A stretch of DNA of 64,000 bases from Phocaeicola intestinalis (GCF_014837065.1 NZ_JACSPP010000001.1:100078-164077); one strand, 5' to 3'. Numbered from the stretch's first letter, positions 1 through 7,744 are shown. A program made the numbers and translations. Notes: generated by a model not told the origin, from the sequence alone.

Positions 1-55
1 TGTTTCAAAAAGCTCAAGAATGCATAATCGAAAGTCTTCATCATCGGATTACTCA
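1..55 (-). CDS. possible start of a CDS leaving the window
   Basis: An open frame on the minus strand begins with ATG at 55 and runs without a stop to the window edge (first residues MSNPMMKTFDYAFL). Only 18 codons are visible, so no family can be assigned. The palindromic repeat array at 112-172 would lie in its upstream region. The call rests only on openness and on a plausible start, and it could be chance. Confidence 0.25.
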
Positions 56-111
56 TAAAATTTACTGTTTTATTGTGTAAAAAATAAGAAACGCATGACT
101 GCCTTGCTTGT

Positions 112-172
112 AAGATTATTAATCTTCATGCCGAAAGATTATTAATCTTCACGCTGTAAGATTATTAATCTT
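112..172. repeat. three tandem near-palindromic repeats, 23-bp period
   Basis: The 15-mer AAGATTATTAATCTT occurs at 112-126, 135-149 and 158-172, always exactly 23 bp apart. Each copy is a palindrome around a single central base. The 8-bp linkers differ (CATGCCGA, then CACGCTGT), so only the palindrome is conserved. Regular spacing of a dyad over about two helical turns suggests cooperative protein binding, but no regulator gene is visible nearby. It is not CRISPR-like because repeats and spacers are far too short. Confidence 0.7.
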
Positions 173-370
173 ACAACCGATGCAGCTATATGCCGGAGAG
201 AACAATGCTTGCTTGCCATGCCGGATTTGTAATCATGAGTGGCACTGACAACAGGAGTGACACCGGCAGTGTGCATTCCATATTAAAGTACAATTTCACA
301 CCATTCAAAGTATAAAACAAAAATACGCCTTATTTTGTTTAGCTGCAAATGGAAATAGCGTAAACAATGA

Positions 371-562
371 GAAGCTGTTTTGAATTTCTCCAAAAAGTTT
401 TTCTTGGTTTGATGTATCCGTTTTCGTGCGTGCTTTGGGCGATTTTTTGGTCCTTTTCGCTCCTGTTCTTTGTCAGATAGCCCGCTATCTTCCTCATCAC
501 AGAAGCGAAAATGCCTCAAAAACTCATCCCAAATCATCGCACGATAAATTCAAAACAGCTTC
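371..562. mobile_element. MITE-like element related to an IS5-family element
   Basis: A 192-bp segment has perfect 14-bp terminal inverted repeats, GAAGCTGTTTTGAA at 371-384 and its reverse complement at 549-562. It is flanked by a TGA trinucleotide on each side (368-370 and 563-565), which fits the TNA target duplications of some IS5 groups. The same tip, GAAGCTGTTTTGA, is the end of the IS5-family element at 63830, where it is preceded by TTA. The interior is too short for a transposase. A minus-strand open frame (283-537) crosses it, but I do not regard that as a gene. I infer a non-autonomous derivative mobilised in trans. Confidence 0.7.
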
Positions 563-617
563 TGAAAAAATGGAATTTATTATCCAACATTTCGTAGAGT
601 ACGCATTCTTTTCTGTT

Positions 618-652
618 TTGTTCGCATATCTGAACAAGATTCTGTATTTTTG
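618..652 (+). promoter_or_regulatory. promoter and dyad ahead of the metal transporter
   Basis: A -7 box of the Bacteroides type, TATTTTTG, lies at 645-652, about 24 bp before the ATG at 676. Just upstream is a perfect dyad TTGTTC-N8-GAACAA at 618-637, which would overlap the -33 region. A repressor bound there would block transcription. Because the operon encodes a zinc-type transporter, a Fur/Zur-family protein is a natural candidate, but that is inference. Confidence 0.5.
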
Positions 653-675
653 CAACACAAACAAGAAACAGACAC

Positions 676-1548
676 ATGAAAACGTACATCATTTTTTTAC
701 TTATCCTACTGTTTACCGCGTGTGGAGGACGTAAAACGCAGAAGCCTGCCGAGGAGAAACCGATACTTACCGTCAGTATCGAACCCTTGCGTTATTTTGC
801 TGAATCCATTGCGGGCGAGCATTTCCATATAATCTGTATGGTACCCGAAGGCAGTAGCCCGGAAACTTACGATCCTACTCCACAACAATTGGTCGAACTG
901 AGCCGAAGCCGCGCCTTCCTGCGTGCCGGATACATCGGCTATGAACTCGCCTGGGCTGATAAATTAAAGCAAAATGCCCCAAACGTCCCTTTTTTTAACT
1001 TATCGGATGGCGTTACCCTGATACACGAAGAAGAAAAAACAGAGCATCCCCATGCAGGAGGTGTCGAGCCGCATACATGGAGTTCCATCAGTAATGCTTA
1101 TACAATATCAGCCAACATTTGCCGGGCACTTTGCCAAATAGACCCGGAAAATAAAGAATATTACATGACCCGCATGACCCGGCTGGGTACTAGGCTAAAG
1201 CAGATAGACGAAAAAATATTGGCTTACCTGAACGGCGGTGAACGCACGTTCTTGATTTACCATCCTGCACTCTCTTATTTCGCACGCGATTATGGATTGA
1301 CACAAATCAGCATCGAAGAAGGAGGCAAAGAACCTTCGCCCGCCCAACTGAAGACATTAATCAACCGATGTAAAAAAGAAAATGTACGGACCATCTTCGT
1401 ACAAAAAGAGTTTGATACACGCAATGCGGAAGCAATAGCCCGTGAACTGAATTTGTCCCTTATCCGCATCAACCCGCTGAGCTACAGATGGGAAGAAGAA
1501 ATGTTGCATATAGCTCGCACGTTATCCAAATCCGATGAAATGCCATGA
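676..1548 (+). CDS. zinc/manganese ABC transporter substrate-binding lipoprotein (ZnuA/TroA family)
   Basis: This 290-residue protein starts with a lipoprotein signal ending in the lipobox FTAC (Cys about residue 16), so it is probably anchored in the envelope. The body fits cluster A-I metal-binding proteins. Residues around 60-70 (PEGSSPETYDP) match the family's 'PHxYEP' region with the His replaced by Glu. A short acidic/His loop (HEEEKTEHPHAGGVEPHTW, about 113-131) supplies metal ligands. A later His lies in IYHPALSYFA, and ligands continue to the C-terminus. The stop overlaps the ATG of the ATPase gene by 4 bp, indicating translational coupling. Zinc is the likeliest substrate, but manganese is not excluded. 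Confidence 0.85.
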   Translation: MKTYIIFLLILLFTACGGRKTQKPAEEKPILTVSIEPLRYFAESIAGEHFHIICMVPEGSSPETYDPTPQQLVELSRSRAFLRAGYIGYELAWADKLKQNAPNVPFFNLSDGVTLIHEEEKTEHPHAGGVEPHTWSSISNAYTISANICRALCQIDPENKEYYMTRMTRLGTRLKQIDEKILAYLNGGERTFLIYHPALSYFARDYGLTQISIEEGGKEPSPAQLKTLINRCKKENVRTIFVQKEFDTRNAEAIARELNLSLIRINPLSYRWEEEMLHIARTLSKSDEMP

Positions 1549-2252
1549 CAGTTTCACTTCCTCTTATCCAATTAGAACATATCTGTGCCGCCTATGACCG
1601 CAAACCAGTGTTGGAAGATATAAACCTTACTGTCTGCGAACAAGACTTCATAGGCATCATAGGACCCAATGGAGGCGGAAAGACAACGCTGGTCAAACTC
1701 ATTTTGGGATTGCTTCATCCTCTGTCGGGAAGTATTCGTTTTTATCAGAATGGCAAAGAGACCTCCGAACTCAGCATGGGCTACTTGCCACAATATACCT
1801 CGATAGATAAAAAATTTCCCATATCGGTATACGATGTGATACTTTCCGGCCTAAACAAGCAGAAATCCCTCTTCCGTTCCTTCACAAAAGCGCAACATGA
1901 AAAAGTGCGTGCCATGCTCTCCCGCGTGGGACTGGAAGGATTAGAGCAACGTCCTATCGGGCAACTGAGTGGCGGACAACTGCAACGTGCCTTGCTGGGA
2001 CGTGCCTTGGTCTCGAATCCGCAAATTTTAATATTAGATGAACCGAATACATATATTGACAAGCGATTCGAAACACATCTTTATACACTGCTGGAAGAAA
2101 TCAACCGCGAACACGCCATTATCTTAGTAAGCCACGACATAAATACAGTGCTTCAACATGCTCAAAATATAGCCTGTGTAAATCACACCCTCGATTATTT
2201 GCCAATCAAGGAAGTGACTGGAAAATGGATAGAAGAACATTTCGACCGATAA
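1545..2252 (+). CDS. metal ABC transporter ATP-binding protein (ZnuC-like)
   Basis: The 235-residue product is a complete ABC ATPase: Walker A GPNGGGKTT near residue 41, Q-loop near LPQYTS, signature LSGGQLQR near 141, Walker B LILDEP near 164 and switch His in VSHD near 195. It matches ATPases of zinc/manganese uptake systems. The gene overlaps the upstream binding-protein gene and belongs to the same operon. The next gene is tRNA-Ala, so no permease gene follows. The membrane subunit must be encoded elsewhere or has been lost. Confidence 0.88.
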   Translation: MTVSLPLIQLEHICAAYDRKPVLEDINLTVCEQDFIGIIGPNGGGKTTLVKLILGLLHPLSGSIRFYQNGKETSELSMGYLPQYTSIDKKFPISVYDVILSGLNKQKSLFRSFTKAQHEKVRAMLSRVGLEGLEQRPIGQLSGGQLQRALLGRALVSNPQILILDEPNTYIDKRFETHLYTLLEEINREHAIILVSHDINTVLQHAQNIACVNHTLDYLPIKEVTGKWIEEHFDR

Positions 2253-2321
2253 CAATCCATAAAATCAATAAAACAAGGATTTTTAACAATGGAAAAATAA
2301 GGAATATACAAGAAATACTCT

Positions 2322-2329
2322 TATCTTTG
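2322..2329 (+). promoter_or_regulatory. -7 box of tRNA-Ala
   Basis: TATCTTTG matches the Bacteroides TAnnTTTG -7 consensus and lies 10 bp before the mature tRNA 5' end. I could not find a matching TTTG -33 element at the usual distance. Confidence 0.5.
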
Positions 2330-2339
2330 CACGCAGAAA

Positions 2340-2413
2340 GGGGCATTAGCTCATCTGGCTAGAGTGCGACACTGGCAGTGTCGAGGTGACCGGTTCGAGT
2401 CCGGTATGCTCCA
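2340..2413 (+). tRNA. tRNA-Ala(GGC)
   Basis: The 74-nt gene folds as a full cloverleaf: acceptor GGGGCAU/AUGCUCC, D-stem GCUC/GAGU, anticodon stem CGACA/UGUCG with loop CUGGCAG (anticodon GGC), and T-stem ACCGG/CCGGU. The acceptor stem carries the G3:U70 pair that defines alanine identity. CCA is not encoded. Its 3' end from 2398 onward is the left attachment site of the integrated element and is restored intact by the insertion. Confidence 0.96.
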
Positions 2414-2415
2414 CA
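2398..2415 (+). repeat. attL core
   Basis: AGTCCGGTATGCTCCACA, covering the 3' T-stem and acceptor strand of tRNA-Ala plus two flanking bases, is identical to 44906-44923. Identity ends with the next base on both sides. Confidence 0.9.
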
Positions 2416-2427
2416 AACAGAGTATGT

Positions 2428-2466
2428 AAGTCATTGAATTTCAGCAATTCAATGACTTTTCTTTTT
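2428..2466 (+). terminator. element-borne terminator for tRNA-Ala
   Basis: A perfect 13-bp stem (AAGTCATTGAATT with its complement, loop TCAGC) is followed by a T-rich tract. It lies just inside the element and replaces the native tRNA terminator, which now sits beyond attR at 44929. Confidence 0.85.
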
Positions 2467-2837
2467 CCTAACATCCCCCTCTGACTCCCCCATCTTTTTA
2501 TGCTCATTTAACAGGACCACCTTAATAACTATAAATTTCTACCTTTTTCTCTCCGTCCCTAATCCCTCGAAAGCCTTATTTATGAAGAAAAGAATGAAGC
2601 CGAATTGCAGCATTACAAGAAAGTAGTGCGCACGGCTTCAAATACAATAATAAAAATATGCCGGGTTGAACCTGAATTTCAGAAGATGGTCAGGAATCAA
2701 TTCGAGGGCTGGAAAATCAGGAGTAGCCATAGCAGCTTCGTCTCTATGGTTGAAACTGTATGGAACAGTGAAGAGTCAAGTCAAGGTGATGAATCTTGAT
2801 GACGGCTCTTCCTTTTTGTTCCAATGAACACTTGCAA
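2467..2837. other. left-end region without a convincing gene
   Basis: A frame open from the TTG at 2605 to 2799 (64 codons) exists but has no family resemblance I can name, so I do not call it. A segment ending in AAAGCCTTATT at about 2570-2580 resembles another at about 3676-3686 next to the small ORFs, both followed by ATGA. This may be a repeated leader or binding site. Confidence 0.35.
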
Positions 2838-3203
2838 CTATACTCCTAAGACGATATTTGCATCAATCCCTAACTTTTTGCTGATAGTCCGGGCAACCTT
2901 TAGAGTAGGTTCGCATTTCCCAGAAATATAGTCGCTTAACCGGGAAGGACTGACACCAATCAATTCAGCAAGCGATTTCTGATTAAGTCCCATTTCGAAC
3001 ATGCGTAATTTAAGCACATCCACAAGGCTCGGTTCTCCCAATGCGAAATGTTCTTCCGAGTAATCAGCGACAAGATTGGAAAGCAATTCCAATTCTATGC
3101 TGTTCGGATCATCCAAAGGCGTTTCATCCGTTACCAAAGGAAGCAATTCCTCCACTCTCTTTACAGCCCAGTCATATTGGGCTTGGGTTTCTATTTTCGT
3201 CAT
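2838..3203 (-). CDS. HigA-type antitoxin (XRE family)
   Basis: The protein (121 residues from the ATG at 3203) has an N-terminal segment with an acidic middle and a C-terminal helix-turn-helix: NQKSLAELIGVSPSRLSDYISGK is a canonical XRE recognition region, at about residues 74-96. It would neutralise the upstream toxin and repress the operon. I chose the start at 3203, five bases after the toxin stop. Earlier ATGs at 3239 and 3275 would overlap the toxin gene. The toxin-first order is that of HigBA systems. Confidence 0.8.
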   Translation of the reverse strand: MTKIETQAQYDWAVKRVEELLPLVTDETPLDDPNSIELELLSNLVADYSEEHFALGEPSLVDVLKLRMFEMGLNQKSLAELIGVSPSRLSDYISGKCEPTLKVARTISKKLGIDANIVLGV

Positions 3204-3207
3204 ATCC

Positions 3208-3504
3208 TTATATTTTAGAGCAATCCGGTATTCTGTCATATTCTGCATGGGTTCCGATAAAACGTATATATACAAACTTTATCGTGAACTTGATAACCAC
3301 AACCAGCCTGTAGTTATTCCCCTTAATATTAAACACATAGTGTTGGTTGCCTACATTATCAACACTATTAAAGGTTTTCTTAATATCTGCGAAACAAGTC
3401 CATCTGCTTTTTTTGACGATGGTTGCCCATTCTTGTAGGGCAACTTTGGCATCCGGATGAGTTTCTGCATATTCCTTTAATGCTTGTTCTGTAAAGATTC
3501 TCAT
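3208..3504 (-). CDS. HigB-type toxin (mRNA interferase)
   Basis: This 98-residue protein has the features of the HigB family within the RelE/ParE superfamily: an N-terminal helix (MRIFTEQALKEYAETHP), the WATIVKKSRW segment, a central FNIKGNNYRLVVVIKF strand and a C-terminal FVYIRFIGTHAEYDRI strand. Such toxins cleave mRNA on the ribosome. It is the first gene of a two-gene operon on the minus strand with the antitoxin directly downstream. In this position it probably stabilises the integrated element. Confidence 0.85.
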   Translation of the reverse strand: MRIFTEQALKEYAETHPDAKVALQEWATIVKKSRWTCFADIKKTFNSVDNVGNQHYVFNIKGNNYRLVVVIKFTIKFVYIRFIGTHAEYDRIPDCSKI

Positions 3505-3779
3505 TGGCTACTTTATTCTCATTGGACAAAGATACAGTATAAAATTCTAAATTCCAAAATTATATTCTACTATTCTGAATAATTCACAGGGGAAATAATA
3601 TTGACAGGCATCCGGTTCCCATCCGTCAAAAACGTATACTCATTTGTTATTCTCTTTCCCTTCATCCTTCTCTCATCGCCTCAAAGCCTTATTAATGAGA
3701 ATAATAATAACAAATAAGGAAAAGAAGAGAAAACGAGAGAAGAATAACAATAGTATTAACAACAAAAATCAAAAGAGAA

Positions 3780-3941
3780 ATGGGAAAATTAACAGAAGGA
3801 TTGAAGATTGCGGCCTATGTGGCTGAAATTGTAATGGCAAGTGCAGTCGTAATTGAGCTTGTCGGAAAATGTGGCGGTAAAGTGAAAACGAAAGCCGCAA
3901 GTGTGGAGACCGGTGCAGGAGAAGCAGCAGAAACAGAATAA
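3780..3941 (+). CDS. small hydrophobic protein, 53 residues
   Basis: The ATG at 3780 opens a 53-codon frame. Residues about 10-29 (AAYVAEIVMASAVVIELVG) are hydrophobic and could span or lie on a membrane. The tail is small and charged (KVKTKAASVETGAGEAAETE). The next tiny gene follows after 6 bp. An A-rich stretch of about 275 bp without genes precedes it. I recognise no family. It could be an element-encoded membrane peptide or a small toxin. Confidence 0.45.
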   Translation: MGKLTEGLKIAAYVAEIVMASAVVIELVGKCGGKVKTKAASVETGAGEAAETE

Positions 3942-3947
3942 TGTCTT

Positions 3948-4058
3948 ATGAATTATGACAAGACACAAGACGTGATTATAACGCTCCTTGAAGTAGGGAC
4001 ATCAGTACTCAAGGGCATAAAGAAGCTGAGAAGTTTATTTGTAAAGTCAAAGAAATAA
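3948..4058 (+). CDS. tiny amphipathic peptide, 36 residues
   Basis: The ATG at 3948 opens a frame ending at 4058. The peptide has a hydrophobic/amphipathic core (VIITLLEVGTSVLKGIKK) and a strongly basic tail (RSLFVKSKK). It lies 6 bp after the 53-residue gene and upstream of the DUF3871 gene, in the same direction. No family is recognised. Paired short membrane-active peptides are seen among toxins and in phage lysis modules, but nothing here decides. Confidence 0.35.
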   Translation: MNYDKTQDVIITLLEVGTSVLKGIKKLRSLFVKSKK

Positions 4059-4118
4059 ACCTCTTGGCTTTTTTGTTTTTTTTGAGAATCAGATTATTAA
4101 CCAGTAAAACATTACAGT

Positions 4119-5132
4119 ATGAGAAGAACAACAACTGAAACGGCTTTGAACCGTAGCGGATTCATAGAAGACGCAGTAACCGTACCGGAAGAAAACGGGG
4201 AAGGTATAAAGAACCATCCCAATTTCATTGAAGCGAACACATCCGGAATCACGCTAAGAGAACTGACGGAGAAAAACATCATTCCGACCTTCAGCGACAA
4301 CAGCCTGACGATTTCACACCAGAATTTCATCGGTGCAGTAGCCAAAGCGGCAGAGGAAGTATTCGGAGAGCTTACACCTGTTGAATGCAGGGTTTCACAT
4401 CCCATTATCGGGCGTATCCCATCGGCACAATATAAAAAGACCAGTGAACTGACGGAGGAAGAAAAGACGGTATTCTATCAAAGGCTTGCGTGGGTATGTC
4501 ATGTAAGCCATCTTGTAAGAACCATTAACGGGCAACCCACCCATTTATGTATCGGCGGTGTCCGTGCTTATAATGAGGACAAGCTCTACAGCAAGCGAAG
4601 CCCCATGAAATTCAAGATTTTCGTGGGCTGGCAGGTAAGGGTATGCAGCAATTTGATGTTGACCACAGACGGTTTCACAGGAACAATCGAGTGTATGACA
4701 GAGGCTGACATTATGCAAAAGTCCATAGAATTGTTCGGGGCTTTCAATCCGCATAAGGAAGAAACCTTGGAACTTTTAGGCAATCTGAAAGAAACTTCAT
4801 TTACCGAAGAACAGTTCTGCAAGATAGTAGGGCGGCTGAGATTATACCAGTTCCTGCCCGCATCCGAACAAAGAAGATTACCCTCCCTGCAAATCGGTGA
4901 CCAGGCTGTGAATGCGATGGTAAAAGGTTATGTTTCCAATCCCGATTTCGGAAAGAAAGAAGGGGAAGAGTTTACTTGCTGGAACCTACTCCAGCTTGCA
5001 ACCGAAGCCGTAAAATCAGCCTACATCAACTGTTGGTTGGAAAGGAACCAGAACTGTACGGATTTCGCTGTAGGAATCCAAAACGCACTCCGTGGCAACG
5101 ATACCGAAGGCTACGGATGGTTCTTAAGTTAA
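4119..5132 (+). CDS. DUF3871 family protein
   Basis: This 337-residue protein resembles the DUF3871 proteins of Bacteroidales mobile elements. Recognisable parts are SHPIIGRIPSAQ near residue 91, the QRLAWVCHV segment and the FVGWQVRVCSNLM stretch near 170. Function is unknown. Its position at the head of a run with the annealing protein and exonuclease suggests a role in element DNA metabolism. A terminator hairpin follows at 5164. Confidence 0.75.
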   Translation: MRRTTTETALNRSGFIEDAVTVPEENGEGIKNHPNFIEANTSGITLRELTEKNIIPTFSDNSLTISHQNFIGAVAKAAEEVFGELTPVECRVSHPIIGRIPSAQYKKTSELTEEEKTVFYQRLAWVCHVSHLVRTINGQPTHLCIGGVRAYNEDKLYSKRSPMKFKIFVGWQVRVCSNLMLTTDGFTGTIECMTEADIMQKSIELFGAFNPHKEETLELLGNLKETSFTEEQFCKIVGRLRLYQFLPASEQRRLPSLQIGDQAVNAMVKGYVSNPDFGKKEGEEFTCWNLLQLATEAVKSAYINCWLERNQNCTDFAVGIQNALRGNDTEGYGWFLS

Positions 5133-5163
5133 GCCTATACATATATAATATATAGGTATATAA

Positions 5164-5213
5164 GAGAGGTACACATTATCAACTGAATCAAGATTTTGTG
5201 TGCCTCTCCTTTT
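5164..5213 (+). terminator. intrinsic terminator after DUF3871
   Basis: GAGAGGTACACA at 5164-5175 pairs with TGTGTGCCTCTC at 5197-5208 (11 of 12 pairs), followed by CTTTTTG. It separates the DUF3871 gene from the recombination genes. Confidence 0.75.
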
Positions 5214-5240
5214 TGTTTCATCCCAATAATTTTTTAGAAA

Positions 5241-5714
5241 ATGCCAACCGTGAATATCGAACTTTTCAAGAGGACATCGCCTGTAAGAAAGATTGAGATT
5301 ATAAGGAATCTTATACAGGTGGAATTGGCAGGAATATCAGAAGAAACCATACTCCGAATCGTCAAAGAAGTGGGACGCAGAAATTCCGGGACAAGGAACT
5401 ATGAGTTTTATATCCACCCTGACAGAAGAACCGGAAACCGATGGAATTCCGAAGTGGAAGGATTATGGCTCTACAAAGGAAAACTTCATGTCATGGTTTA
5501 TATCCAGCTTGACCATACGGACTGTGAAAAGACAGTTCCCTACGATGATTTTTTCAGGAAAGAAGAATACAGAGGTGCGGTTATCCGGGAAGACCGCTAC
5601 GGGAATCCCCAGACCTACTATTATGTGTATGATGAAAAGGACAAGGCGGAGGTCATTAGAAGCATCTGCCTTGAATACATCCATACAAAGTATAAATCAA
5701 AACTTAACCGTTAA
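5241..5714 (+). CDS. hypothetical protein, 157 residues
   Basis: I recognise no family. The sequence alternates short helices (SPVRKIEIIRNLIQVELAGIS) with a beta-rich middle (LWLYKGKLHVMVYIQ) and ends in basic residues. It contains many Tyr, Arg and Lys residues, consistent with a small nucleic-acid-associated protein, but this is only composition. It sits 14 bp before the single-strand annealing protein gene in the same operon. Confidence 0.6.
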   Translation: MPTVNIELFKRTSPVRKIEIIRNLIQVELAGISEETILRIVKEVGRRNSGTRNYEFYIHPDRRTGNRWNSEVEGLWLYKGKLHVMVYIQLDHTDCEKTVPYDDFFRKEEYRGAVIREDRYGNPQTYYYVYDEKDKAEVIRSICLEYIHTKYKSKLNR

Positions 5715-5728
5715 AAACATTATCAACT

Positions 5729-6475
5729 ATGTGCAAATTTCAACAACCGCAGATTCCTGCCAACGTAACGGCAGACGAAAGGAGAGCCATCTATTTTGAC
5801 GCTCTCTATTCCCTCGACCTCAGTGACAAGGTTGAGAAGTACAATGACCTGACTTACTTAAGTTGGGCGAATGCCTGGGCTGAGTTCAAAAGATGCTATC
5901 CCTCAGCTACTTACCGGATTATCAAAAATCCGGAGACCAACCTTCCATATTTTGCAGATCCTTGTATCGGTATCATGGTCTATACAGAAGTAGAAGTGGA
6001 AGGAATCACCCATGAAATGTGGCTCCCCGTGATGAACAGTTCAAACAAGGCGATGAAACTTGAGGCATATACTTACAGCGTGTATGACAAGTTCAAGAAA
6101 CAGCATGTAGAAAAGACGGTGGAAGCAGCAACCATGTTTGATATTAACAAGACGATCATGCGTTGTCTGGTGAAAAACCTCGCCATGTTCGGTTTGGGGT
6201 TATATATCTATGCAGGGGAAGACGTGCCGGAGAATGATTCGACAGATACACAACAGATAGATTCCTCCAAGAAAACAATACGGAGAGCAAAGACAATCAA
6301 TCAGGCACAGCAGGCGACTGACAAGTATGCAGGTATAAAAGCTGCCTTGAAAGCTTGTCCTGACCAGCAGTCATTGATGAACCTCTATCAGCAGCACAAG
6401 AATGAGGTGGACGGCAACAGTGAAATCAAGGCACTCTTTACCGAGCGCAAATTACAACTTCAAAAAGCGGCATGA
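5729..6475 (+). CDS. DUF1071/Sak-type single-strand annealing protein
   Basis: This 248-residue product matches the DUF1071 group, which belongs to the Rad52-like single-strand annealing proteins (phage Sak). Signals are the YLSWANAWAEFKRCYP segment near residue 43 and the C-terminal MRCLVKNLAMFGLGLYIYAGED near 149. Such proteins anneal complementary strands during phage-type recombination. Its last codons overlap the ATG of the exonuclease gene (ATGA), so the two are translationally coupled as in Red/RecET-type modules. The C-terminal third is low in conservation and Gln-rich. Confidence 0.85.
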   Translation: MCKFQQPQIPANVTADERRAIYFDALYSLDLSDKVEKYNDLTYLSWANAWAEFKRCYPSATYRIIKNPETNLPYFADPCIGIMVYTEVEVEGITHEMWLPVMNSSNKAMKLEAYTYSVYDKFKKQHVEKTVEAATMFDINKTIMRCLVKNLAMFGLGLYIYAGEDVPENDSTDTQQIDSSKKTIRRAKTINQAQQATDKYAGIKAALKACPDQQSLMNLYQQHKNEVDGNSEIKALFTERKLQLQKAA

Positions 6476-7410
6476 TTATGAAAACGAAAAGAATTGAACT
6501 GAAAGAATCAGGTGTGCTTTTCAATGAAGAAGAACACTCTTACTTGCTCGATGGAAAAGAATTGTCAGGCATTACGGGAATGTTGCAGAGACAGCTGTTC
6601 CCTGACGAATTTGACGGAATACCCGAACACCTTATCCAAGGTGCGGCGGATTATGGTGCAGGTGTACATCTTTCCTGTGAGGACTTTGACAAGAACTGGA
6701 TCAATGACGGGACACAGGAGGTGATTGATTACATTCAGCTATGCAAGGACTATGGATTAGTCCATGAATGTTCGGAATATACCGTAACCGATGGAGCAAA
6801 CTGGGCTTCGAAGATAGACAAGGTATATCGTGTTTCAGAAGACACGTTCAGTCTGGGGGACATCAAGACCTACGGACAGATGCCCCCTGTAAAGCTGGAG
6901 AAAGCAAGGTGGCAACTGAGTATTTACGCCTTCTTCTTCGAGCTGATGAACAGGAAAGCGAAGATAGACAAGCTGTTTGTCATCCGGCTTCGCAACAAGA
7001 TGAAGAAAGACGGTTCGTTTGACCATATCAAGGAAATCATCTTTGTAAACCGGATCCCCTCAGACATATGTAAAGAGCTGTTGGATTGTGACCTTCGGGG
7101 AGAGCGGTTCATTAACCCGTTTGATATACCGGATGAATACAGGTCGCAGGAAGAAACCATACGCAACCTCATTCAAACGAAGGCCGTAATAGAAGAACAA
7201 CTTGCAAATATCAAGGCGAAAATACTGGCTGACATGGAAGCGCAAGGAGTTAAAACATGGGCTACGGAAACGATGAGGTTGATCCGTAAGTCACCCACCA
7301 CACGCTCCTCTTTCAATCTGCCGGCATTCAAAAGTGACCACCCTGGACTGGAGTATGAAAACTATATGAAGGTTTCCCCGGTGGCCGGATCTTTACAGAT
7401 AGTAGTATAA
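6472..7410 (+). CDS. PD-(D/E)XK exonuclease (RecB/Cas4-like)
   Basis: This 312-residue protein carries an order of motifs seen in phage and Cas4-like nucleases: GAGVHLSCEDF near residue 61, the presumed catalytic Asp in SLGDIKTYG near 127 with the Lys two residues later (D-I-K), and the downstream QLSIYAFFFE motif near 148. It would resect double-stranded ends so that the coupled annealing protein can load. The start is either 6472 or the in-frame ATG at 6478. The C-terminal part (VIEEQLANIKAKI) is helical and may be a coiled coil. Confidence 0.8.
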   Translation: MIMKTKRIELKESGVLFNEEEHSYLLDGKELSGITGMLQRQLFPDEFDGIPEHLIQGAADYGAGVHLSCEDFDKNWINDGTQEVIDYIQLCKDYGLVHECSEYTVTDGANWASKIDKVYRVSEDTFSLGDIKTYGQMPPVKLEKARWQLSIYAFFFELMNRKAKIDKLFVIRLRNKMKKDGSFDHIKEIIFVNRIPSDICKELLDCDLRGERFINPFDIPDEYRSQEETIRNLIQTKAVIEEQLANIKAKILADMEAQGVKTWATETMRLIRKSPTTRSSFNLPAFKSDHPGLEYENYMKVSPVAGSLQIVV

Positions 7411-7432
7411 CCATAAAAAACGAAGAAATAAT

Positions 7433-7711
7433 ATGAACGAAGAACATTTGAACGAGAACAGCAAGGAGTTCAAGGCCGCCAAAGAACTGGAGAACGCCTT
7501 GAACGATTACGGGTGGAATCCCAAGAGGTTCGCCCTGGCAACGATGACTTTCCACAAGACCCTGCAACAGAGCCTGTTCAGGACAATCGTGGAAATCCTG
7601 AAAGTCTATGCTTCCCCTGAGAGAAGGACAGACCTAAGAAACGAGGCATCGAAAATCGGTGCCCAAAAACTGATGGAAGTGCTTATAGAAATGCAAGTGC
7701 CATTCATCTAA
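7433..7711 (+). CDS. hypothetical protein, 92 residues
   Basis: This small, mainly helical protein begins with an acidic stretch (NEEHLNENSKEFKAAKELENAL). It follows the exonuclease gene by 22 bp and precedes a strong terminator, so it is the last gene of the recombination operon. No family is recognised. Confidence 0.6.
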   Translation: MNEEHLNENSKEFKAAKELENALNDYGWNPKRFALATMTFHKTLQQSLFRTIVEILKVYASPERRTDLRNEASKIGAQKLMEVLIEMQVPFI

Positions 7712-7744
7712 AGCGGTTGAAACAGATACCGCACCGATATTCCG

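Noticed and set aside
112..172. CRISPR-like array
   Set aside because: Repeat units of 15 bp with 8-bp linkers do not fit a CRISPR array, and there are no cas genes in the window.
283..537. Minus-strand frame of 84 codons across the MITE
   Set aside because: It runs through both the element and its flank, shows no family resemblance and has biased basic composition; it is better explained as a by-product of the repeat.
2605..2799. 64-codon frame at the left end of the element
   Set aside because: It has only a TTG start and no recognisable features; possible remnant, not called.
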